From positions 1-64,000 of the forward strand of contig CAZSDP010000006.1 in the NCBI GenBank assembly GCA_964605665.1: 64,000 bases of DNA. Direction: 5' to 3'. Positions within the stretch are counted from its first letter, which is position 1. Every line of letters starts with the position of its first letter. The stretch comes from CAZSDP01 sp964605665 (GTDB lineage: Bacteria > Planctomycetota > UBA8108 > UBA1146). The position numbers were made by a program, and so were the translations under genes. The notes below the pieces were generated by a model. The model was not told the DNA's origin and searched no databases. It saw only the letters and a program-made list of their open reading frames with translations. Shown here one piece after another: positions 46,321 to 55,706 of this stretch.

Positions 46321-47945
46321 ACGAATGGGATCCTCGAGAAAATCCGATTGTCCAGCGGGCGTTACGCACCGGTTTTCGTTCGGGACCATCGAGCTTTCGA
46401 ATCAACTGGTGGATTACTGGATTGCTCGTCGTTGCGGTTGGTCCCTTCTTTCCGCGCCTTTTTAATCCAAGGTGGGACATTGAAGACTCGATGACTTGGA
46501 TGTTTCGTCTCGTCTTTGCCCTCCTGGTTCTCGCCTTCTTGGTTGGTGGTTTCCAGAGAATGTTATCTGCATTCTCAAATGAGCGTGAGCGGGGAACCTT
46601 CGAGTTTCTGCACCTGTCTACGATGCGTTCTGATGGAATCGTGGCAGGATTTTTGATGTCGGGCCAACTTCCCGGATACTTCGCAATGGTCTTGCTCGCT
46701 CCGTTGTTAGTGGTGAGCTCAATTGTTATGGGCTACTCATTGCCTGCCCTGGCCGTTCTTTTGGGGGCAGTCGTACTGTACGTTCTCTTCGTTAGTGTCC
46801 TCATGCTCTATCTCGGCTATTTGTCGAAAAAGGTGGCAGAGCTTCGCAGCGCCGCACTCATCTATGTGGTTCTTTACTTTCTCTTTGCTTCCTTTGTGTT
46901 TCGGGGATTCGACGGCTTAGGCGTTTTACCACCCGAATGGGGTGACATTCTCCATGGGTTTCCTTTCCTGCAGAAACTTTATTACGTTGTTACTGGTATC
47001 GAGGGACCGAACGCGCAGTTGTTTCAGACTATATTCTTTGGCTGGTCTTTGCCGTATCTCTTCGCCTTGGTTTTAGTCTTAGGACCTCCTACCGTCCTTC
47101 TTTTTCTGACATTGTCGCGCTCCTTGAGGTATCGAGAAGGACTAGGGTGGTCAGAGCTCCATGCGGTTTTGTTCTTCGGATGGATCAACTTTCTTCTGCT
47201 CGGGATTTGGTGGGATAGCAAATCATCGAACGTTGTTTGCATTCAAACTCTGTTGATCGTCACTTGGTTCTGCATGACACAGTTCTTTCGGAGAAATGCG
47301 AACTCTCGCGGTGGAACGGTTCTCGCCCTAGGGCGGCGCGATGGTAAGGTCAATTTTTTGAGCGCCGATACCGGTGCTTGCCCACCCTACCGTTTGTTGT
47401 TATTGCTCTTTCTGGTGCATTTGCTGAGTTTTGTGCTCCTTTGGAGTTTTGGGGATAGCGTCACCGGCTTCTATTTACCTGCAAACGCTCTATTTGCACC
47501 GCTTCTTTTGGTGCTTCCACTCTTACTGTATTGCTCCCTCATCCAATGGTTGGCTTGGCGAGTTCCGTCGTGGATTGGTGGAGAGAAGGTGTTGAGCGCA
47601 TTGTTCATATGGGCTCCGTATGTGGTTTATCTGACGGCGGGTAATCTTCCATTCCACGATGTTTTAGGTGATAGCTACACCGTATACAGCCTGATCAGCC
47701 CATTTGTCCAAGCGCAACAGCTGTTGGCTGGTCCTGCGGGACACGACGACTTGATAGGACTGTTCGGTTTTCAGCTCCTCTATGCCGTCGGCGCTCTTGT
47801 TGTTTTTGTGAGTGTCTTTCGCTATTGGCGAGTGCTGAATAAACGACGCGATCAACTCTCGACGGGAGTTGATCTCAAAACCGGGTGGCCGGAGAGTGTG
47901 AGTTCGCCTTCCCCGCTCCCCGACAGCAAGATAGATGCTCCGTAA
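46317..47945 (+). CDS. ABC-2 type transporter permease
   Basis: 542 residues, about 12 hydrophobic segments, starting NEWDPRENPIVQRALRTGFRSGPS. A cytoplasmic segment (LSAFSNERERGTFEFLHLSTMRSDGIVAGFLMSGQLPGYF) is the ABC-2 coupling motif (ERERGTLE-like) seen in exporters. It is longer than ordinary ABC-2 permeases (~250-400), carrying two membrane halves in one chain. With the ATPase at 45235 it forms an exporter of unknown substrate. Confidence 0.85.
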   Translation: MNEWDPRENPIVQRALRTGFRSGPSSFRINWWITGLLVVAVGPFFPRLFNPRWDIEDSMTWMFRLVFALLVLAFLVGGFQRMLSAFSNERERGTFEFLHLSTMRSDGIVAGFLMSGQLPGYFAMVLLAPLLVVSSIVMGYSLPALAVLLGAVVLYVLFVSVLMLYLGYLSKKVAELRSAALIYVVLYFLFASFVFRGFDGLGVLPPEWGDILHGFPFLQKLYYVVTGIEGPNAQLFQTIFFGWSLPYLFALVLVLGPPTVLLFLTLSRSLRYREGLGWSELHAVLFFGWINFLLLGIWWDSKSSNVVCIQTLLIVTWFCMTQFFRRNANSRGGTVLALGRRDGKVNFLSADTGACPPYRLLLLLFLVHLLSFVLLWSFGDSVTGFYLPANALFAPLLLVLPLLLYCSLIQWLAWRVPSWIGGEKVLSALFIWAPYVVYLTAGNLPFHDVLGDSYTVYSLISPFVQAQQLLAGPAGHDDLIGLFGFQLLYAVGALVVFVSVFRYWRVLNKRRDQLSTGVDLKTGWPESVSSPSPLPDSKIDAP

Positions 47946-48193
47946 GTGAATGACCTGCGGCGCTATTCACTCTGATCGATCAATGACGGAGTGTCGTGAT
48001 AGGGCTTCTCAGCTCATCGATCTGTTTCAAGGTACGACCGAGGATCACAATGCAGTGACGAGTGGTTAAAGATGCTGAGATTGAATTGTCCACTTTGCTC
48101 CTTGTCGATGGGGCGGTGAGCAGACTCGATGGATGCAATGGTAGGCTTTGTTATTAAAGGCCCTCCCCAGATGAACCGGTGAGGAGCATCGCG

Positions 48194-49444
48194 GTGGTTC
48201 GTAGCGAGGCGATTCGCGACTCGATTCACGGTACTGTTCGCCTGTCGAGTCTAGAACGGAGAATGTTCGACACCCTCGAGCTTTCTCGACTCAGACGTGT
48301 TTCACAACTTGGCCTGACGGAGCTGGTGTTTCCCGGCGCTCGGCATTCGCGATTTGAGCATGCGCTCGGATCGTTGGCCGTGGTAACTCGACTCTTTGAA
48401 GAGTTACGCGGCCGCGTGGGCCTCTCTGCTTGGATGCCCGTTTTGGATCGGAGCGAGTCGGAGTTTGCTCATCTTCTCGACGTTGCTCGATTGGTCGCCA
48501 TGTTGCACGACTTGGGACATACCCCATTTTCGCATGCGACCGAGGGCCTGCTCGTTGCTGGGGGAAATCATGAAGACCTCACGTTTCGACTCATTCGTCG
48601 CGGTGAAGTTTCGGATGTCTTGAGCGCTGGCGGATCGGCACTGCGGGACGATGTCATCAATTGCTTAGATCTTCGTCAGCCGGCGTTAGATCCTGCCATC
48701 GGTTTCATTCGAGAAGCGATCACCGGCCCCTTGGGTGCAGATCGGATGGATTACTTACTTCGTGACTCGCGCGCCACGGGGGTGAGCTACGGGATTTTTG
48801 ATTTAGACCGAGTCATTCATACGGTGGTTCCACTTGAGAGTACAGACGGTGAAGGACTAGTCCTGGGGATCGATGAGGGGGGCGTACTGGCTGCGGAGGG
48901 AATGCTCTGGGCGCGGGCTTCTATGTTTGGACAGGTTTATCAGCATCGCACAAGGCGTATCCTCGACATTCACTTACGTGAGTTTCTAGAGCTGCAGCTG
49001 CCAAATGGCACTTACCCAACGAATTTAGAAGACTACTTGAGTTGGGACGATGCACGCGTTTGGGATCTTCTTCGGCAAGCGTTGTCGGATCCACAGTTTC
49101 CAGGCCATCTGATGGCCAGGAAAATTCTTCGGAGGGAGCATCATCGTGCGCTCGGTAGTCCGATCGAAGGTTCGAGTCGGGATCTCGTCGTTGAACAGCT
49201 CGAAACGAAGTGCCGGGAGATTCAAGTGAAGACTCCGGAGGCCGATCCTCGGATCGATGTGTTGGGGTCTCCACTCGATCCCAATCGAGGCGTCGACATT
49301 GCGGTGCGTATCGGCTCAAGAGGAAACCTTGGAGCGGAGAGAGTTCCATTGCGCGAGGTCAGTGAACTGATTGATCGTCTTCACCAGAAACCCTATGGGC
49401 GCATCTATGTTGCCTGTCATGCGCGTGACTTGGTGAGTAGCTGA
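48194..49444 (+). CDS. HD-domain phosphohydrolase (SAMHD1/dGTPase-like)
   Basis: 416 residues from GTG 48194; GAGGAG lies 7 bp upstream, better than the GTG at 48179. The nucleotide-hydrolase motifs are present: IHGTVRLSSLERRMFDTLELSRLRRVSQLGLTELVFPGARHSRFEHALGS, the metal-binding HD pair (HDLGHTPFSHA, H105-D106), a later Asp, and RMDYLLRDSRATGVSYG. This is the bacterial SAMHD1-like family (COG1078); substrate (dNTPs or other nucleotides) is not settled. It stands alone and is convergent with the TPMT gene, stops 6 bp apart. Confidence 0.9.
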   Translation: MVRSEAIRDSIHGTVRLSSLERRMFDTLELSRLRRVSQLGLTELVFPGARHSRFEHALGSLAVVTRLFEELRGRVGLSAWMPVLDRSESEFAHLLDVARLVAMLHDLGHTPFSHATEGLLVAGGNHEDLTFRLIRRGEVSDVLSAGGSALRDDVINCLDLRQPALDPAIGFIREAITGPLGADRMDYLLRDSRATGVSYGIFDLDRVIHTVVPLESTDGEGLVLGIDEGGVLAAEGMLWARASMFGQVYQHRTRRILDIHLREFLELQLPNGTYPTNLEDYLSWDDARVWDLLRQALSDPQFPGHLMARKILRREHHRALGSPIEGSSRDLVVEQLETKCREIQVKTPEADPRIDVLGSPLDPNRGVDIAVRIGSRGNLGAERVPLREVSELIDRLHQKPYGRIYVACHARDLVSS

Positions 49445-49449
49445 GGGAT

Positions 49450-50145
49450 TTAGCGAGCCTTTTCCCTGGCTTGAACGCGGTGAACTCGCTCGATCATCCA
49501 GGGGATGGAGAATTTCTCAGCGCTTTCTGGGAGTTCCGCCTCGTTCAGCTTTTCGATTTCAGCATCGGGATAGAGGTTTTCAATCTCTTGCTCAGGGATG
49601 GAGAATGGCGGGCCCTCCATTCTTGTTCGGTCGTATTCAATCGTGACCAGCAAGATACTCTTGCCGCAACCGAGACGTTTGGTGAGGTGTTTTGCATATC
49701 TTCTTCGGTGATCTGGCGGAATTGCGATCAATGCGGCGCGATCCCAAATCCCATCGAATCGCTTTGCGGGGAGATTGAAGAGATCTCCCTCTAGTAACTC
49801 AAGACCGGGAGATGTAAATCTCCGAAATCCTTCAATGTCGTCTACTGGGTTCTCCGGTAGCTTGTTTTCGGAGAGAAAAGCGGTGCATGCTTCTGGTGCG
49901 AGCTCGACGCCAGTTACTTTTGCTCCGTGATCACGTAACCAGAGGAGGTCGAGGCTCTTGCCACAGAGTGGAACCAAGATGCGTGGAGTGTTGACTTTAC
50001 CTATTTCATCGACTGCTGATCCTCTGAGCCCGAGTACTTCAGGACCAAATCGTACGAGGTGTCGATCGAACTCACTTTGATGAAATCCGATGCGTCCTTC
50101 ACGCCATCGTTTACGCCAATAGGTGGTGATTCCCTTTGCTGACAT
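49450..50145 (-). CDS. Thiopurine S-methyltransferase family protein
   Basis: 231 residues, GGAGGTGA before the ATG. Motifs of the TPMT family are clear: YWRKRWREGRIGFHQSEFDRHL, LVPLCGKSLDLLWLRDHGAKVTGVELA (SAM site), and FDGIWDRAALIAIPPDHRRRYA. Such enzymes use S-adenosylmethionine to methylate thiols, or tellurite/selenite in some bacteria; the substrate here is unknown. The single-gene transcript ends convergent with the HD gene. Confidence 0.92.
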   Translation of the reverse strand: MSAKGITTYWRKRWREGRIGFHQSEFDRHLVRFGPEVLGLRGSAVDEIGKVNTPRILVPLCGKSLDLLWLRDHGAKVTGVELAPEACTAFLSENKLPENPVDDIEGFRRFTSPGLELLEGDLFNLPAKRFDGIWDRAALIAIPPDHRRRYAKHLTKRLGCGKSILLVTIEYDRTRMEGPPFSIPEQEIENLYPDAEIEKLNEAELPESAEKFSIPWMIERVHRVQAREKAR

Positions 50146-50340
50146 ATCTCGTCACCTCCGAATCCAATGCCCAATCTGCTACAGAAGTCGGGGATCCTCA
50201 CGAGTCTACATCAAGATGACGATGCGACGACTCAATGGTGCTCTCTCTTCATGAGGATTGCTGTGAAACGAGGAAAGAGGGTCAAGACAGGGATTTGAGA
50301 GCATCTGTTAAATGGTAGAAACGTGGCCGGTTATCTGAAT

Positions 50341-50958
50341 TCAGTCTTTGAGTTCGACTTCCCAATATGCACGACTCAGGAATTTCTCCCAACTCTTATA
50401 AGTTGGGCGGGCGGGGAATCGGCGAATTCTTCGCCAGTGAGGTTCGATCGGTTTGGTTGAGAGATGCATTCCAGCTTCCTCTGGCGTTCGATTGCTCTTT
50501 CTTTTGTTGCAGGCAAGGCACGCAAGGACGCAGTTTTCCCAGTTGAGGCCTCCACCTCGACTCCTCGGTTGGACGTGATCGATCGTGAGTTCTTTGGAAC
50601 CTGGTCTGCTCCCACAATATTGACAGGTGTACCGGTCGCGGCGATACAAATTCAGTCGGGAGAAGGTGACGGTCTTATCGCCAACTCCGCTGTAATCAGT
50701 CAAGACGATGACTTCGAGTGGGGCGAGTGCGAGTTTGGCGCTTCGGATAAAGAGGTCTTCGGAAGAATACTTGCCGGCAAGTTCTTTACTTCGAGATGCG
50801 CTGTCCCAGGAGATGAGATCATGGACTTCATAGCTATCAGGGTCGATGATCTGGGCTGAGCCGCGCGCAACCAATGCAATGGCAACTTTTACGGGGAGAG
50901 TGTGGATCGGAATCCAGTTTCGGTTCAATACAAGTGTCGGCTGTTCGAGTAAGAGCAT
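50341..50958 (-). CDS. HNH endonuclease family protein
   Basis: 205 residues from ATG 50958 (AAGGGG 8 bp upstream; an upstream in-frame ATG adds 35 residues of no similarity). It starts MLLLEQPTLVLNRNWIPIHTLPVKVAIAL, then a beta region, then an HNH motif with zinc cysteines: CQYCG ... LTIDHVQPRSRGG ... NCVLACLACNKRKSNRTPEEAGM. This small HNH type is widespread in bacteria as a single chromosomal gene, and no homing or restriction context is seen here; its substrate is unknown. Confidence 0.9.
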   Translation of the reverse strand: MLLLEQPTLVLNRNWIPIHTLPVKVAIALVARGSAQIIDPDSYEVHDLISWDSASRSKELAGKYSSEDLFIRSAKLALAPLEVIVLTDYSGVGDKTVTFSRLNLYRRDRYTCQYCGSRPGSKELTIDHVQPRSRGGGLNWENCVLACLACNKRKSNRTPEEAGMHLSTKPIEPHWRRIRRFPARPTYKSWEKFLSRAYWEVELKD

Positions 50959-52163
50959 GCGAGCTGCCCCTTTCCCCTCAAACTGTACCGGGGGATGTGT
51001 TTCTGTGCTACTGCGACGATCAGGACTTCTGATCAAGTCGACGATCGCGCAAGTTACTCTCAACTGGTGCCTGGAGTCTGCGTCGTGCCCATAGACTCAA
51101 TAGTGAGAGAGAGAATAGACGAGTCCCCGGCCTCCGCAGCGCGGAGAGGCCATCCCTACCCCCCCCGCATTTTGTTGCTGGGCGACCAGGGACCCTATGA
51201 GGTGAGCAATAATGTTCTGAATCCCCCTCAAGGAGATTCGAGCGAATAAATCGAAATTAGGTTTGGTAGGAGTACACCACCTCCAAATTTGGGACGGGCA
51301 CACCAGGATCAGATCTCTGTTTCCACGATGCGGTGCTCTTTTCGAAAGAGCCTCCGCAATTGCCTCAGCTTCGAGATGCTGCCGGCGTTTGAGAATCTGA
51401 GTTGGTTGAACAGCCTCGATCGATCCTGTTCGACTCGCCGTTTCGCCACTCAATTGGCGAACGGAGTAAATTACGAGTTTTGCACGCAATAAGTGGCGAG
51501 CCACCCTACCCAATACAGTGATCAAGGCTCAGACCTAAGGTCTATACATGCTCACTGTTCAAGAAGTTCCACATGCCAGTCGTGGCAGCGAGATACTTCT
51601 AATAAACTCTAAGCAATGAAGAGGCCAAATCAAGCACTCGTGTTAAATGGTTGTTGTATCGATTGTATTGCATTGAATTCGCCGCGCGCGCAGGAATTGG
51701 CCGATTGCAGTGGCTGGATTTAGCCCTCCTGGCCAGATGGGGCCTGGCGGTGACGAAGCTGGCACAGTTGACTTGCATGGTTGATTGCTCTTGTTATTTC
51801 AAAGCTATTTCCGGAAGGCAAGTTTTGTACTCGAATTTGTGAGCTAGAGTTTCGGGGTGGAAGAGGATCTCTTAGGTTCATCGGAAGAATCACAACTTAG
51901 TCAGCTATTCCTCGATCGCAGTGACGATATGACCGAGGTTTCGCAGTTGGACACCAGGGGTTTGTGCGCTCAAGTTCACCTCGGTTGAGCACCGAAACAA
52001 CTTCTACCTCGTGCTTCGCGTTCTACTCCCCCTTCCTGGGGACTCGCAATTTTCGATCAGCAGCAGGTTCTCGGTTACCCTGGCCGTCGGTTGGGCGCTC
52101 GGGGAGAGATTGTCGAGTGGATTGTACGAGGTCATTTCTGAGGCGATTGGAACTGGAGCAACG
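50959..52163. other. 1.2-kb non-coding stretch with no recognised gene
   Basis: Longest stretch without a supported gene. Open frames are short and lack ribosome sites or family similarity. It has a GGCC-stem hairpin (about 51135-51160, read GGCCTC...GAGGCC with bulge) near a C8 run at 51167-51174, and a palindrome AGACCT-A-AGGTCT near 51530. I cannot name a function for any of it; a decayed gene or undescribed RNA is possible. Confidence 0.4.
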
Positions 52164-53477
52164 ATGAAGTTCTCCAAGCGATGGATTTTAGTTGGAGTGA
52201 TTCTCTTTTGCGGCTGGGAGATGACGGCGGGAGCTGATCTCCCAGCGGAGGTTGCCGGTCCCATTCCCGTTGAGGAACTTCGCGCACGTCGTTCCGCGTT
52301 GGCCAGTCGAGTCGACTCCGGAGTGATACTGATCGAAGCTCGCGGAGGCGAATATGACGCGGTCGAACGCGATTTCTACTATCTGACCGGGCTTGAAACA
52401 GCTGGTGCACGTCTGTTGATGGTTGTCGAAGGTGGGGAGGAGAGGAGTGTCCTTTATCTGCCTCCCCATTCACCGAATTGGGAGAGGTGGAATGGACCGC
52501 GCGCGTATCCCTGTCCTGAGATTGAAAATCTGACCGGTATAGGGGATCTCCGTCTGTTGAAGGATTTCGAAGATGGCTTTGCCGGAGTATTACGGCAGAC
52601 GGAACACCTTTTCTATCTTCCAACGGAAAACCCAAGGCCTGAGCTTCCGTCACCAGACCAACGGTGGATCGCACAACTGAAAGAAGTTCATCCTCAGTTG
52701 AAGCAGGTCGATCGTGTCGGGGCTTTTCTGCATCCTTTGCGACAACGGAAGGGGCCTGACGAGGTTTCAAGACTTCGCCGAGCGATTTCGATCACCGTTT
52801 CTTCAATGCCCCGCGGATTTGCAGTGGCGACCCCCGGCCGGGGAGAGTTTGAAGTGGAAGCTGCGATCGAGGGCTCATTTCGTGCTTATGGTGCCGAGGG
52901 ACCTGGCTTCGCTTCAATTGTGGGGGCGGGCCCTAACAGTTGTGTGCTCCACTATCAAAGCAACACGGCAATGCTGAAGCAGGGTGACTTGCTCGTGATC
53001 GACGTTGGAGCTTCGTGGGGGGGATACACCGCGGACATCACGCGCACGATTCCCGTTTCTGGTCGTTACTCCGCTCGACAGAAGGAGATTTATGAAGTGG
53101 TTCTCCGCGCTCAGTTGGCGGGAATTGCAGCAGCTCGACCAGGAGCGACGATCGGAGAGATCCACCGGGCGGCGAATTCCGTTTTTCAAGAAGAAGGCTT
53201 ATCGCAGTTTGCCCTTCATGGAACTTGCCACCATGTCGGACTCGACGTGCACGATGTGGGATCGACACGTCGTCGTCTCGAGCCAGGAATGGTGATCACG
53301 GTAGAGCCGGGTCTCTACCTTCCGGAAGAAGAGATCGGGATTCGAGTGGAAGATATGATCCTTCTGACCGAGAGCGGAAATGAGGTGCTTTCTGTCACCT
53401 TGCCAAAGTCACCCGCTGCGATCGAAGCGATGATCGATTCTCTACGAAGTGAGAAAGCGACGCCGGAAAAGCTCTGA
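52164..53477 (+). CDS. Exported Xaa-Pro aminopeptidase family protein (M24B)
   Basis: 437 residues from ATG 52164 (GGAG 6 bp upstream). Signal peptide (MKFSKRWILVGVILFCGW...AGA). The N-terminal domain (FYYLTGLETAGARLLMV) and the C-terminal pita-bread domain have the metal-binding residues: two Asp in VIDVGASWGGYTADITRT, His in HGTCHHVGLDVHD, Glu in ITVEPGLYL and the final Glu in GIRVEDMILLTE. It removes the N-terminal residue before proline. Export of this family is common in planctomycetes and related bacteria. Upstream non-coding DNA is 1.2 kb. Confidence 0.92.
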   Translation: MKFSKRWILVGVILFCGWEMTAGADLPAEVAGPIPVEELRARRSALASRVDSGVILIEARGGEYDAVERDFYYLTGLETAGARLLMVVEGGEERSVLYLPPHSPNWERWNGPRAYPCPEIENLTGIGDLRLLKDFEDGFAGVLRQTEHLFYLPTENPRPELPSPDQRWIAQLKEVHPQLKQVDRVGAFLHPLRQRKGPDEVSRLRRAISITVSSMPRGFAVATPGRGEFEVEAAIEGSFRAYGAEGPGFASIVGAGPNSCVLHYQSNTAMLKQGDLLVIDVGASWGGYTADITRTIPVSGRYSARQKEIYEVVLRAQLAGIAAARPGATIGEIHRAANSVFQEEGLSQFALHGTCHHVGLDVHDVGSTRRRLEPGMVITVEPGLYLPEEEIGIRVEDMILLTESGNEVLSVTLPKSPAAIEAMIDSLRSEKATPEKL

Positions 53478-53565
53478 GAGCTTCGCTCCGTGATGAGGTG
53501 ACCTCGTTCAGATCATATTTTTTCTCGGCTGGAGGACAGTCAAACCGACCATCGGTTCTTTTGAC

Positions 53566-53602
53566 AAAAAAAACACCGAGAGAGTGACAGTCACCCTCTC
53601 GG
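53566..53602 (-). terminator. Rho-independent terminator (minus strand)
   Basis: On the minus strand a stem CCGAGAG..GTG with CAC..CTCTCGG (one mismatch) is followed by TGTTTTTTTT (A8 on the plus strand at 53566-53573). It would stop transcripts from the pyrK-side operon ~400 bp after its last gene; it may also stop read-through toward the peptidase gene. No T-run lies on its plus-strand side. Confidence 0.75.
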
Positions 53603-53759
53603 CGCATCAGGATCGAGGGGAAGTCCCCCGAAATTCATGAAGAACGACCTCGAGTCCGATAGAAAACCGACGATCGTCTCTTTTTTTCTTAATTGGTCTC
53701 AGCGAAAGGTCGGTCGGCGGAAACCGCGTTCGATCGATTCGCGAAGCAGCGACACTCCC

Positions 53760-53823
53760 ATTTGTTCAAATCGGCATTTGTTCAAATCGGCATTTGTTCA
53801 AATCGGCATTTGTTCAGATCGGG
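53760..53823. repeat. Tandem repeat, 16 bp x 4
   Basis: ATTTGTTCAAATCGGC occurs three times exactly, then ATTTGTTCAGATCGGG. Each unit contains the dyad ATTTG-TT-CAAAT. It lies between the convergent genes, inside the 3' region of the pyrK operon transcript. Confidence 0.9.
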
Positions 53824-53958
53824 GCAGACGCCGAGGCCTCACATTCTAGCCAGTGTGGAGAGGGGTGCCAGCCAACCTGAGATTGAATTCAATAGTTGAA
53901 TTTGAGCGGCTCTAACTGTTTACATTTAGGTACTTTATATTGCTTCGGTTTTTTTGAA

Positions 53959-53981
53959 ACGGCCGCCGCCGGCTCGGCCGT
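53959..53981 (-). terminator. GC-rich hairpin after pyrK, weak terminator
   Basis: ACGGCCG (53959-53965) pairs with CGGCCGT (53975-53981), 7 bp, starting 16 bp after the pyrK stop. The minus strand then reads TTTC before an A-run, so a short U-tract is present at best. Confidence 0.35.
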
Positions 53982-53997
53982 AAGAAATCCGGACGCC

Positions 53998-54834
53998 TCA
54001 AAAGGTGGCGGGGAGTTCGTTTGCCGGAAATGCAGGTCCTTCGGTGCAGACGCGGCGGTATCCAGAATTGTCGGGAGTTGGAATCACACAACCGAAGCAG
54101 GCTCCAAAACCGCAAGGCATGTAATTCTCCAAGGAGATCCAGAAGGGGATCTCCTCTCGAACCGCAAGATCGCGCAAGGCCAAGTTCATTCCATGGGGTC
54201 CACATCCGATTCCAGCGACGGAGTCGTGAGAAAACTCCGAGATCGCGGACTGTGCTAGCTCGACGACATTGCCGCGATGCCCAGCACTGCCGTCGTCGGT
54301 GGAGACCTCTGTCTGCACTCCCAACTTCTCGAATGCCTCCCAGCCGATCAGCAGTGAGCGTCGTCGGGCGCCGAGGAGGACGCGGATCGGAGTTTGGTCA
54401 CCGCGGGTGATCGCTTCATGTGAATAAAGAAGGAGAGGGGCGACCCCGATGCCCCCGCCGACCAGGAGCAGCAGGCCGTGACTGGGCACTGTCGGGTGAG
54501 GGAGGGGACGTCCAAGCGGGCCCAAGAGATCGACAGAGTCCCCCGGTTGCCACCGCATCATCGCTCGCGTTCCTGGTCCGACCACTTGGTAGAGGATCAG
54601 AACATTCTTCGCGTCAGCACCGGGGTGGGGGAGCACGTCTGCGATGCTGAAAGGACGCCGGATGAGGGGGTCATCTTCCGACGAAACGCGTACCTGAACG
54701 AACTGTCCAGCTCGAACCTGAGGTGCGAGTTTGGGAGCCTCTGCCTCGAGGGCAAACCAGTTCTCACCGAGGTCTTGGTTGGAGACGATCCTCGCCAGCG
54801 GCAACGTCGGTTCCTTTCCCTTTCGGGGGTTCAC
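53998..54834 (-). CDS. pyrK: Ferredoxin-reductase-type subunit, PyrK family (dihydroorotate dehydrogenase electron transfer)
   Basis: 278 residues. FAD-binding RRPFSI, NAD-binding GGGIGVAPLL, and the [2Fe-2S] cysteine set near the C-terminus (CGFGACFGCVIP ... CTEG) identify PyrK, which passes electrons from NADH via FAD and the cluster to PyrD type 1B. The partner pyrD is not seen in the window, so related roles (ferredoxin-dependent sulfide dehydrogenase subunit) cannot be ruled out. Its ATG overlaps the nnrD stop (54831-54834). Last gene of the five-gene operon. Confidence 0.85.
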   Translation of the reverse strand: MNPRKGKEPTLPLARIVSNQDLGENWFALEAEAPKLAPQVRAGQFVQVRVSSEDDPLIRRPFSIADVLPHPGADAKNVLILYQVVGPGTRAMMRWQPGDSVDLLGPLGRPLPHPTVPSHGLLLLVGGGIGVAPLLLYSHEAITRGDQTPIRVLLGARRRSLLIGWEAFEKLGVQTEVSTDDGSAGHRGNVVELAQSAISEFSHDSVAGIGCGPHGMNLALRDLAVREEIPFWISLENYMPCGFGACFGCVIPTPDNSGYRRVCTEGPAFPANELPATF

Positions 54835-55706
54835 GACTCTCCTCGCGGGAGAGCCTGGAAGGCCCTCGGGAGCTCTTCGATGATGTCTGAAGCGATCATC
54901 GACTCTTCACCGAGACGCTCCCGCGCAAAATCTCCCGCGAGTCCATGTAACCAGACCCCGCGTCGAGCGGCGACCCATGGAGTCTCTCCGAGGGCGAGGA
55001 GCGCTCCGATGATCCCGCTCAAGACATCGCCACTGCCCGCCGTTGCCAGACCAGGATTGCCGGTCGGGTTGGTGGCCATCCGAGTTCCCTCGAAGATCCG
55101 CGTGCCAGGTCCTTTGCGCACCAAGACACCGGAAACTTTGGCAGCGAATTGACGTGAGAGAGATTCCTGCGGGTCGAAGTTCAGAGCGGAATTTTGGCTC
55201 AGTCGAGTGAACTCTCCGTCGTGAGGGGTGAGTACCCGCTGAGCATTTCCATTCTGAAGCAAGTTGGCATCTCTCGCGAGAAACCACAACCCATCGGCGT
55301 CGATGACGTGGGGACCTGTATACAGAGTGAGAAGCTCTGGGAACAGCGCTTCGGTTGCGGTGGTGCGTCCCCAGCCAGGTCCGAAGACGACGGCATCGGC
55401 TTTTTCCAGGACTGACTGCAAGGCCGGGAGCGCATCGCGGGTCATCGCTCCGTGGCGGTCCTCTTGGAGAGGGAGTGACATCCCTTCCACGCAAGCGGTA
55501 TCGAATGAAGTGCTCAAGGAAGTGGGAATCGCTGCGGTGACCAACCCCGCCCCAGAGCGCAGTGCTGCTCTGACCGCAAGAATGACCGCGCCACCGAGGC
55601 CCGGAGATCCTCCGACGACCACGACGCGGCCGACCGATCCTTTGTGGGAATCGGAGGGCCTCAATGGGAGAGGAGGAAGATCAGAGGGGAACTCGGTCGA
55701 GATCAC
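54831..55706 (-). CDS. nnrD: ADP-dependent (S)-NAD(P)H-hydrate dehydratase, dehydratase domain only
   Basis: 291 residues, the C-terminal half of the usual NnrE-NnrD fusion. Ribokinase-like motifs: VVGGSPGLGGAVILAVRAALRSGAGLVT, GPGWG, VIDADGLWFLA, LTPHDGEFTRL and NPTGNPGLATAGSGDVLSG. It repairs the S-hydrate form of NADH/NADPH with ADP (or ATP). The epimerase half (NnrE) is missing and not seen elsewhere in the window. Overlaps larB and pyrK by 4 bp. Confidence 0.92.
   Translation of the reverse strand: MISTEFPSDLPPLPLRPSDSHKGSVGRVVVVGGSPGLGGAVILAVRAALRSGAGLVTAAIPTSLSTSFDTACVEGMSLPLQEDRHGAMTRDALPALQSVLEKADAVVFGPGWGRTTATEALFPELLTLYTGPHVIDADGLWFLARDANLLQNGNAQRVLTPHDGEFTRLSQNSALNFDPQESLSRQFAAKVSGVLVRKGPGTRIFEGTRMATNPTGNPGLATAGSGDVLSGIIGALLALGETPWVAARRGVWLHGLAGDFARERLGEESMIASDIIEELPRAFQALPRGES

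Larger units (their letters stand above)
53478..53997. other. 520-bp spacer between the convergent peptidase and pyrK genes
   Basis: No gene. It holds the terminator at 53566-53602, the 16-bp x 4 repeat at 53760-53823, an AT-rich segment at about 53880-53945, and a GC-rich hairpin at 53959-53981. Confidence 0.55.

Noticed and set aside
51097..51525. 142-codon minus-strand frame in the 1.2-kb non-coding stretch.
   Set aside because: No start signal, no recognisable domains and irregular composition.
53760..53823. CRISPR array.
   Set aside because: Units are directly adjacent with no spacers, and no cas genes are present; the same holds for the arrays at 12421 and 59127.
54478..55152. 224-codon plus-strand frame across pyrK and nnrD.
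   Set aside because: Both strands were read; pyrK and nnrD motifs are unmistakable on the minus strand.
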